From Donghicola sp036139795 (GTDB lineage Bacteria > Pseudomonadota > Alphaproteobacteria > Rhodobacterales > Rhodobacteraceae): 16,776 nucleotides of DNA. The first letter of the stretch is position 1. The number at the start of each line of letters is the position of its first letter. This document shows positions 1 to 5,885 of this stretch, in pieces. The stretch covers positions 1 through 16,776 of the forward strand of contig JAYZYX010000205.1 in assembly GCA_036139795.1 (NCBI GenBank), read 5' to 3'. A model generated the notes under the pieces. It had not been told where the DNA came from, searched no databases, and saw nothing but the letters and a program-made list of their open reading frames with translations. Both the position numbers and the translations under genes were made by a program.

Positions 1-22
1 GCCCCTTGGGGCGGCGTTTTGC
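1..22 (+). terminator. Partial rho-independent terminator of an upstream gene
   Basis: The window opens with GCCCC-TT-GGGGC followed by GGCG and a TTTT run. The right arm (GGGGCGGCG) is longer than the visible left arm, so the left arm is probably cut by the window edge. A GC-rich stem with a short loop followed by T residues is the usual form of an intrinsic terminator. It would end a plus-strand transcript from a gene left of the window and separate it from hisC. The cut arm prevents certainty. Confidence 0.55.
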
Positions 23-36
23 GTTGTGATCCTGCG

Positions 37-63
37 TTGCAGCATGATTTTTCCATGTATAGG
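37..63 (+). promoter_or_regulatory. Weak candidate promoter for the hisC operon
   Basis: TTGCAG at 37-42 and TATAGG at 58-63 resemble -35 and -10 hexamers. The spacer is only 15 bp, shorter than the preferred 17, so the match is poor. It is placed sensibly, after the upstream terminator and about 65 bp before the preferred hisC start. No other candidate in the leader looks better. Confidence 0.25.
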
Positions 64-116
64 GCGGTTTTGCAGTCTTTTCCCTTCGCGGTTGCCAAGC
101 TATGGAAGGCGCGTTG

Positions 117-123
117 AAGGAGA
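117..123 (+). promoter_or_regulatory. Ribosome binding site that decides the hisC start
   Basis: AAGGAGA at 117-123 is an almost full Shine-Dalgarno sequence. It lies 5 nt before ATG at 129. The in-frame upstream ATG at 102 has no comparable site, so 129 is preferred as the start. Confidence 0.75.
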
Positions 124-128
124 CAAAG

Positions 129-1217
129 ATGACGAAACCCATTCCTCAGCCTGGTATTCTGGACATCGCTCTGTATCAGGGCGGCGCTTCCAGCGCGCCT
201 GGCGTGTCCAATGTCGTCAAACTGTCGTCGAACGAGAACCCGTTCGGCCCGTCCGAAGCTGCGGTCAAGGCCGTGGCGGTCGCTGCGCACCAGATGCATC
301 GCTATCCAGAGATTGATGGCGCGTCCCTGCGTGCGGCGCTTGCCGCCCATTACGATCTGGATGCGGATCGTATCGCCCTTGGTGTCGGCTCGGATGAGAT
401 CCTGTCGAATATCTGCAATGGCTATGCTGGCCCCGGCGATGAGGTTATCTATACCGAGCATGGATTTTCCATGTATCGCATCTGCGCCTTGGCCTCTGGC
501 GCGACCCCTGTGGTCGTCCCCGAAAACCAGCGTGTGGTCGATGTGGACAATATTCTGGCGGCCTGCACCGACAAGACCCGAGTGATCTTTGTCACCAACC
601 CCGGCAACCCTACGGGCACCTTTATCCCCGTGTCCGAACTGGAGCGTCTGGCCAATGCCATGCCCGCGCAGGCGGTGCTGGTGATTGACGGTGCCTATGA
701 GGAATACGCCGAAGGCTATGAGGGTGGGGCAGAGCTTGCCGCGTCGCGCCCCAACGTGGTGATGACCCGCACTTTTTCCAAGCTGTTCGGTTTGGGCGGG
801 ATGCGCGTGGGTTGGGCCTATGCGGATCGGGCGATCATTGACGTGCTGAACCGTCTGCGCAATCCGTTCAACCTCTCGACAATCGCGATCGAGGCTGCGA
901 AGGCTGCGCTGGCTGACACCGCCCACACCAAGCGCTGCCTGACCGAGAACGCCCGTCTGCGTGCGTGGCTGTCCGGTGCGCTTGAGGCCCACGGCGTGAT
1001 GTCGGATCGCTCGGGCGCGAACTTTGTGCTGGCCCGCTTCGGTGATGAGGATGAGGCCAACGCCTGCGAGGAATACCTGCGTAGTCAGGGTCTGCTGGTG
1101 CGCCGCGTGGCGGGTTATGGCCTGCCCAACTGTCTGCGGATCACCGTCGGGGACGAACCCTCGTGCCGCCGCGTGGCCCATGCCATCGGTGCCTTTAAAG
1201 GGGGCGCCCGCGCATGA
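129..1217 (+). CDS. hisC: Histidinol-phosphate aminotransferase (class I/II, PLP-dependent)
   Basis: This cytoplasmic PLP enzyme moves an amino group from glutamate to imidazole-acetol phosphate in histidine synthesis. Many HisC proteins also transaminate aromatic keto acids. The 362-residue product has the usual family length. Visible motifs are SNENPFGPS near residue 32, NPGNPTG at 157-163, DGAYEEYAEG near 189, and the PLP-binding lysine K218 in TFSKLFGLGGMRVGW. ATG at 129 is chosen over the in-frame ATG at 102 because AAGGAGA sits just before it and HisC proteins begin close to this point. The stop codon overlaps the tyrC start (ATGA), so the two are probably translationally coupled. The pairing with a tyrosine-pathway dehydrogenase makes a second role as aromatic aminotransferase plausible; that is inference. 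Confidence 0.95.
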   Translation: MTKPIPQPGILDIALYQGGASSAPGVSNVVKLSSNENPFGPSEAAVKAVAVAAHQMHRYPEIDGASLRAALAAHYDLDADRIALGVGSDEILSNICNGYAGPGDEVIYTEHGFSMYRICALASGATPVVVPENQRVVDVDNILAACTDKTRVIFVTNPGNPTGTFIPVSELERLANAMPAQAVLVIDGAYEEYAEGYEGGAELAASRPNVVMTRTFSKLFGLGGMRVGWAYADRAIIDVLNRLRNPFNLSTIAIEAAKAALADTAHTKRCLTENARLRAWLSGALEAHGVMSDRSGANFVLARFGDEDEANACEEYLRSQGLLVRRVAGYGLPNCLRITVGDEPSCRRVAHAIGAFKGGARA

Positions 1218-2134
1218 CCCAAGTCTATGACCGTGTGGCGCTGATCGGCCTTGGCCTGATCGCATCGTCGATGTTTTGGGCCATCAAACGCGGTGGTCTG
1301 GCGGGCGAAGTGACCGGCTATGCCCGCAGTGCCGAAACCCGCGACAAGGCTCGCGAAATCGGCCTGTGTGATCGTGTCTGTGACACCGCGATTGACGCGG
1401 TGAAAGATGCCGATCTGATCGTCTTGTGTGTGCCTGTCGGCGCTATGGGCGCTGTGGCCGAAGAGATCGCGCCCTATCTGAAGCCGGGCGCGACCGTCAG
1501 CGACGTGGGCTCGGTCAAGCAGTCGGTGATCGATGCAGTCGGCCCCCATCTGCCCGATGACGTGCATTTCGTCCCCGCCCACCCGCTGGCAGGGACCGAG
1601 CATTCTGGTCCGACCTCGGGCTTTGCCGAGCTGTTCGACAACCGCTGGTGCCTTTTGGTGCCGGTTGAGGGCTCTGATCCGGAAGCTGTGGCGAAATTGC
1701 GGGCCCTCTGGGAAGGTATTGGCGCGAACGTCGAAGAGATGGACGCGGAACACCACGATTTGGTGCTGGCCGTAACCAGCCACACGCCGCACCTGATTGC
1801 TTACACGATGGTGGGTGTGGCCGACGATCTGCGCCGCGTAACTGATAGCGAAGTTATCAAATACTCGGCGGCGGGTTTCCGCGACTTTACGCGGATTGCC
1901 GCCAGTGACCCCACAATGTGGCGGGATGTGTTCTTGACGAACAAGGACGCGACATTGGAAATTCTCGGTAGGTTTACTGAGGAATTGTTCGCGCTCCAGC
2001 GGGCGATCCGGACCGGAGACGGAGATTTGTTGCACGCCTATTTCACCCGCACCCGCGCGATCCGCCGCGGTATTCTTGAGGCGGGTCAGGATGTGGACGC
2101 TCCGGACTTTGGCCGTGGGAAGGCGAAGAAGTGA
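1214..2134 (+). CDS. tyrC: Prephenate/arogenate (cyclohexadienyl) dehydrogenase
   Basis: The enzyme oxidatively decarboxylates prephenate and/or arogenate on the way to tyrosine, in the cytoplasm. The 306-residue protein starts with a Rossmann nucleotide-binding motif, IGLGLIASS (11-19). It carries the family signature AHPLAGTEHSG (122-132), whose H123 is in the usual catalytic-histidine position, then SHTPHLIAY (189-197) and GFRDFTRIAASDPTMWRDVF (221-240) in the helical dimer domain. There is no fused chorismate mutase and no ACT domain, so this is a monofunctional form without the usual tyrosine-sensing domain. Substrate (prephenate versus arogenate) and cofactor (NAD versus NADP) cannot be read reliably from the sequence. 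It overlaps hisC by 4 bp upstream and the extensin-like gene by 4 bp downstream. Confidence 0.93.
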   Translation: MTQVYDRVALIGLGLIASSMFWAIKRGGLAGEVTGYARSAETRDKAREIGLCDRVCDTAIDAVKDADLIVLCVPVGAMGAVAEEIAPYLKPGATVSDVGSVKQSVIDAVGPHLPDDVHFVPAHPLAGTEHSGPTSGFAELFDNRWCLLVPVEGSDPEAVAKLRALWEGIGANVEEMDAEHHDLVLAVTSHTPHLIAYTMVGVADDLRRVTDSEVIKYSAAGFRDFTRIAASDPTMWRDVFLTNKDATLEILGRFTEELFALQRAIRTGDGDLLHAYFTRTRAIRRGILEAGQDVDAPDFGRGKAKK

Positions 2135-3006
2135 AAGCAACCCTAGTCGTGTTTCTGGCCTTGCTGGCCAGCACGTCCCTTGCCGCCGAGACTGCGCTAC
2201 GTCCGGTGGTGCGCCCCGGTACGGCAGAGGTCTCTGCGACCGAGGCCGCTCCGGCTGCGCCCGCTGCGGTGGCCGAGGCATCCTCCCAGACCATCACGCG
2301 ATTACGCCCCAAAGCCCGTCCGAAGTCGGTGATCGATAGCGTCGAGCGGGTCTTGCCGGAACCCACCCAAGAGCAGGCCGCTGAAAAGGCCTCCAAGTTC
2401 TCACTCATCCAGTCTTTGCGCCCCTTGGTGCGTCCCAAAGACGTGGTCAAGCAGGGGGAACGCCGTCAGGCAGCGCTTGCCAAGGGGGCCATCTGTGGCG
2501 ATCCTGCCATTCAGGGTGAGGCCGTGGGCGAGGTTCCCAGCAAGACCAACGGCTGCGGTATTGATTCGGCAGTTCGGGTGCGCTCGGTCTCTGGCGTGAC
2601 GCTTAGCCAAGCGTCGCTGATGGATTGCGGTACGGCCAAGGCGCTGAAGACTTGGGTCGATAAAGGGATGAAGCCTGCCGTGAACGGTAAAGGCGGCGGC
2701 GTGGCCAAGATCAACATCATGGGCCATTACACCTGCCGTCCGCGCAACAACCAGAAGGGCGCCAAGATATCCGAGCATGGCAAAGGCCGCGCCCTCGATA
2801 TCGGGGGCTTTACGCTGGCCGATGGAACCGAGTTCACAGTGCTGAAGCACTGGCGCTCAAAGACCTTTGGCAAGGTGCTACAGCAGATGCATTCCAAAGC
2901 TTGCGGGCCCTTCGGGACCGTTCTGGGGCCGAAGGCGAACCAGTATCACCAAGACCACTTCCACTTTGACACGGCCCGCTATCGCAGCGGCAGTTACTGC
3001 AAGTAA
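2131..3006 (+). CDS. Secreted extensin-like protein with LAS-metallopeptidase-type active-site pattern
   Basis: The 291-residue product begins with a signal peptide (hydrophobic residues 4-15, cleavage probably after SLA-A near 19). A low-complexity Ala/Pro/Glu segment to about residue 115 contains three LRPxxRP motifs (23-29, 58-64, 96-102). Residues about 120-291 match the extensin-like C-terminal family. This domain has six cysteines (122, 142, 166, 202, 258, 290), suggesting disulfides in the periplasm. SEHGKGRALD (214-223) and HQDHFHFD (273-280) follow the HxxxxxxD and HxH zinc-ligand pattern of LAS peptidases such as D-Ala-D-Ala carboxypeptidases, so a role in peptidoglycan cutting is plausible but unproven. 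The start is GTG at 2131, overlapping the tyrC stop (GTGA). The extensin name comes from a plant family and says nothing of function here. Confidence 0.85.
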   Translation: MKATLVVFLALLASTSLAAETALRPVVRPGTAEVSATEAAPAAPAAVAEASSQTITRLRPKARPKSVIDSVERVLPEPTQEQAAEKASKFSLIQSLRPLVRPKDVVKQGERRQAALAKGAICGDPAIQGEAVGEVPSKTNGCGIDSAVRVRSVSGVTLSQASLMDCGTAKALKTWVDKGMKPAVNGKGGGVAKINIMGHYTCRPRNNQKGAKISEHGKGRALDIGGFTLADGTEFTVLKHWRSKTFGKVLQQMHSKACGPFGTVLGPKANQYHQDHFHFDTARYRSGSYCK

Positions 3007-3993
3007 TCAGCGGATCACGATCTGCGGGGCAGGGCCAAGAGGCAGCACCCCAAGGCGCACCATCCCGCCTCTGAAGGTAAAGGTGGCGTCCAGTTCATCG
3101 GTCTTGCCCGAGGCCTGCGCCACCAAATCCAGCACCAGCATCATCTGCTTGGCGGCTTTGGGGGTGATCTTGCCTGCGTCCACGGCGGTCTCCAGCATCT
3201 GGGGCCAGTTGACGGCGCGCACGGTGATCTCTCCTTCAGGGATGCCGCGCCGGTCCAGTGTCAGTTGACCGGCCGCGTCCAGATGCAAGGGGCCCCAATC
3301 CGCGAAGGCCTTTTCGATCTTCAGCGCCGTGATCTGCGGGCGTGCGCCGCGCAATGCGCCGCTATTCCAGGGGGCATCAAATGCGACACGCAGGTCCATC
3401 TCAAGCGCGGTCATGGCGTCGGGCAGATTTGCCTGAACCTCGGTGGGGAAGGGTGCACGCAGGCCCTCTAGGCGCGTAAAGAGGTGATAGTTGGCAGTGC
3501 TTGCTGGGTCTTTCTCGGCGGCAAAGCGCATCTTGTCTGCGGACCAAAGACCGCCTTCGGTGTTCAGCGTGGGGTTCAGCCCCTCGGCCAGAAAACGGGC
3601 GGGCTGCATTTGGGCCACATCTTCCATGATCAGCGATGCACGCAGGTCTTCGGCGCCAAGGGTCACGGCCCCGTAGGGGGTGGCGATGCGCTGGGGCTGG
3701 GGCCAATACAGGATCAGGTGGCTGTCGTTGTAGACCAGTTGCAGCACCTGAAAGAGGTCCGTGGACCACGCCAGCCCGCGCTGCGTATCGGCAAGCGAGA
3801 CATCGGTGAAGGTGGTGTCCAGCCGGTTCGGAAAGCCCGACACCGACAGATCGCTGTATTCAGCCTGCCAGCCAGCCGTCTGACGCGCGTTGAACCAGCC
3901 TTCGATGGCGGCGCGCTGGGATTGCGCCTTCCACAGCCAGTGGGCGCTCCAGGCCAGAGCCAGAACAAGGGCGATCGCGACAAGACGCTTCAT
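3007..3993 (-). CDS. DUF2125 domain protein, membrane-anchored, probably periplasmic
   Basis: The 328-residue product starts MKRLVAIALVLALAWSAHWL, a hydrophobic segment that could be a signal peptide or an uncleaved anchor. The remainder looks like alternating beta-strand sequence with no catalytic motif that I recognise. Composition and position fit the DUF2125 family, which is common in Alphaproteobacteria and has no established function. The start at 3993 is chosen because hydrophobic sequence begins there and an AAAGG element precedes it. An extended ORF reaching 4056 would overlap the divergent gene and adds a poorly fitting leader. Its stop codon directly abuts the stop of the convergent extensin-like gene, with no intervening terminator. 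Confidence 0.8.
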   Translation of the reverse strand: MKRLVAIALVLALAWSAHWLWKAQSQRAAIEGWFNARQTAGWQAEYSDLSVSGFPNRLDTTFTDVSLADTQRGLAWSTDLFQVLQLVYNDSHLILYWPQPQRIATPYGAVTLGAEDLRASLIMEDVAQMQPARFLAEGLNPTLNTEGGLWSADKMRFAAEKDPASTANYHLFTRLEGLRAPFPTEVQANLPDAMTALEMDLRVAFDAPWNSGALRGARPQITALKIEKAFADWGPLHLDAAGQLTLDRRGIPEGEITVRAVNWPQMLETAVDAGKITPKAAKQMMLVLDLVAQASGKTDELDATFTFRGGMVRLGVLPLGPAPQIVIR

Positions 3994-4018
3994 GGGGGAA
4001 CCTTTCCAAATCTGCGGC

Positions 4019-4032
4019 ATCTGTTTACAGAT
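4019..4032. promoter_or_regulatory. Palindrome in divergent promoter region (candidate operator)
   Basis: ATCTGT-TT-ACAGAT is a perfect 6-bp inverted repeat. It lies at the midpoint of the 62-bp spacer between the DUF2125 gene (minus) and chaC (plus). Perfect symmetry in the middle of a divergent control region suggests a dimeric regulator site. A chance occurrence is possible, and no regulator is identified. Confidence 0.35.
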
Positions 4033-4055
4033 CAGCGCAAAGGAGGACCAGCGCA

Positions 4056-4586
4056 ATGACGATGTGGGTATTCGGATACGGATCGCTGCTGTGGAACCCC
4101 GGCTTTGATGTGGCCGAGTCCCATCTGGCCACGTTGCAAGGGTATGCGCGGTCGTTCTGTATGCTCTCGGTCACCCATCGGGGGACGTATGAGCGTAACG
4201 GTCTGGTGCTGGCGCTGGATGCGCAGCCCGATGCCCTGTGCGATGGTCTGGCCCTGCGCGTTCACCACGGTGAGGAAGAAAAGGTTCTGGCCTACCTGCG
4301 CGAGCGTGAACTGGTCACCTCGGCCTATCTTGAGCGGCACCTGCCTGTGAACCTGTCCGACGGGCGCGAGGTTGAGGCGGTGACCTATATCATCGATCCC
4401 GAACACAGCCAGTATTGCGGAAAGCTGCCCTTGGAAAAGCAGGCGCAGATGATCGCCAGCGCTGTCGGGATGCGCGGGCCCAATTCCGAATACCTCTATA
4501 ATACTGCGGCACATCTGCGGCAGATGGGGGTCTCGGATGCGGATTTGAACTGGCTGGAAGGCCGCGTCCGCGAGATTTTGGGATAA
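4056..4586 (+). CDS. ChaC-type glutathione-specific gamma-glutamylcyclotransferase
   Basis: This family cleaves glutathione to 5-oxoproline and Cys-Gly in the cytoplasm. The 176-residue protein starts with the family glycine-rich loop, WVFGYGSLLW (4-13). It continues with RSFCMLSVTHRGT (32-44) and has E85 within YLRERE, aligning by eye with the catalytic Glu of the YLxxRE motif in ChaC proteins. SEYLYNTAAHLRQMG near 148-162 is also typical of the family. The start at 4056 is preceded by AAAGGAGG at 4039-4046. An ATG two codons later (4062) is possible but would remove little. The gene is transcribed away from the DUF2125 gene. It is probably separate from the motor genes, which start 66 bp downstream. 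Confidence 0.88.
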   Translation: MTMWVFGYGSLLWNPGFDVAESHLATLQGYARSFCMLSVTHRGTYERNGLVLALDAQPDALCDGLALRVHHGEEEKVLAYLRERELVTSAYLERHLPVNLSDGREVEAVTYIIDPEHSQYCGKLPLEKQAQMIASAVGMRGPNSEYLYNTAAHLRQMGVSDADLNWLEGRVREILG

Positions 4587-4589
4587 AGA

Positions 4590-4617
4590 TTGCGTCTGGC
4601 CTACAAGGGCTTATGCT
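4590..4617 (+). promoter_or_regulatory. Weak candidate promoter for the MotA/ExbB-like operon
   Basis: TTGCGT (4590-4595) and TATGCT (4612-4617) are separated by 16 bp and lie in the 66-bp gap between chaC and the motor genes. The match to sigma-70 hexamers is modest. Read-through from chaC remains possible because no terminator is visible in the gap. Confidence 0.25.
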
Positions 4618-4652
4618 GACCTGAATAGTTAACGGGGCAGGGGGCGTCTCGA

Positions 4653-5882
4653 ATGGCACGCGAGGCAGAGCCGCAATTTTCGCAGCCGATCCGGCAAATT
4701 TTTCTGATGGTTCTGGTGATGGGCCTGACCGGCGCGGGCGGGTTTCTGGCCTACTCGGTCGTTCTGCCGTTGTTCTTCGCGAACCCTTGGCTGAATGGCG
4801 TGATCGCAATGGTCTTTGTGTTCGGCGTCATCGCCTGCTTCTGGCAGGTGGGCCAGCTGATTTCATCGGTGCGGTGGATCGAAGGGTTCGCCGCTGACAA
4901 TCCGGGCCATGAACACACCCGTCCGCCGCGCCTGCTAAAGCCGCTGGCTGCGCTGCTGCGGTCTCGTGGGCGGCGCATGAAGATCAGTTCCAGCTCGGCC
5001 CAATCGATTCTGGACAGTCTGGCGACCCGTATCGATGAAGCCCGCGAGATCACCCGCTATGTGGTAAACCTGCTGATCTTCCTTGGCCTTCTGGGCACAT
5101 TCTACGGTCTGGCCACCACGGTACCTGCGGTGGTCGAAACGATCCGCAGCCTTGCCCCCGGTGAAGGGGACAATGGCGCTGCGATGTTCGGCAAACTGAT
5201 GACCGGCCTTGAGGCGCAGCTTGGCGGTATGGGCACGGCGTTCTCAAGCTCGCTTCTGGGTCTGGCCGGCTCTCTGGTCGTCGGTCTGATGGAGCTGTTC
5301 GCGGGCCACGGTCAGAACCGCTTTTACCGAGAGCTTGAAGAATGGCTGACCTCGATCACCCGCCTTGGCTATGTGGGCGATGGTGACAGTAGCTCGCCCG
5401 AGCAATCGGCCATGGTGCAGGTGCTTGAGAATATGGCCGAGCAGATGGAATCCATGCAGGTCGCACTGGTGCAGGCCGAAAGTGGTCGCGCAACGCTGGA
5501 TGGTCAGTTGGAGCATTTGGGCCGTACTCTGGACCGGATGACCGACAAGATCGCGCAGGTCGACAACAGCGAGATGATTTACGCCCTGCAAAAGGTGGCG
5601 TCCGGTCAGGAGCAACTGGTCGAAACCATGCAGGTCGCCATCGGGCAGGGACAGAGCCAGAGCACCGGCGAAGGGGGCGAATTCGACGCCGAGGCCAAGA
5701 TGCGCCTGCGCTCGATCGATGTGCAACTGCTGCATATCCTTGAGGATCTGGCCGCTGGTCGTCAGGAAACCATGGCCGAGTTGCGCACCGATATCGCCGC
5801 CTTGACCCGCGCTGTTCAGCGTTTGGGCTCGGCAGATCTTGGGGCGGCAACCCGCCTGCGCCGCCACCCCGAAGAGGACTGA
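4653..5882 (+). CDS. MotA/ExbB/ZorA-like inner-membrane stator protein
   Basis: The 409-residue protein has four predicted membrane helices: about 16-42, 47-70, 135-158 and 195-219. Helix 3 carries LGLLGTFYGLATT, the signature of the MotA/TolQ/ExbB proton-channel family, and helix 4 carries the small-residue stretch GTAFSSSLLGLAGS. A basic cytoplasmic loop lies between helices 2 and 3. After helix 4 comes a tail of about 190 residues, largely helical and acidic, with leucine spacing suggestive of coiled coil. Family members form a pentamer around a dimer of the MotB/ExbD-type partner and use proton flow to move it. The partner gene follows 3 bp later, so they very likely form one complex. No flagellar, TonB or Tol gene is nearby. 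An AGGGGG element precedes the start. Confidence 0.87.
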   Translation: MAREAEPQFSQPIRQIFLMVLVMGLTGAGGFLAYSVVLPLFFANPWLNGVIAMVFVFGVIACFWQVGQLISSVRWIEGFAADNPGHEHTRPPRLLKPLAALLRSRGRRMKISSSSAQSILDSLATRIDEAREITRYVVNLLIFLGLLGTFYGLATTVPAVVETIRSLAPGEGDNGAAMFGKLMTGLEAQLGGMGTAFSSSLLGLAGSLVVGLMELFAGHGQNRFYRELEEWLTSITRLGYVGDGDSSSPEQSAMVQVLENMAEQMESMQVALVQAESGRATLDGQLEHLGRTLDRMTDKIAQVDNSEMIYALQKVASGQEQLVETMQVAIGQGQSQSTGEGGEFDAEAKMRLRSIDVQLLHILEDLAAGRQETMAELRTDIAALTRAVQRLGSADLGAATRLRRHPEED

Positions 5883-5885
5883 TCT

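Noticed and set aside
102..128. Nine-residue N-terminal extension of HisC from ATG at 102
   Set aside because: The strong AAGGAGA site serves ATG at 129, and the extension does not resemble known HisC N-termini.
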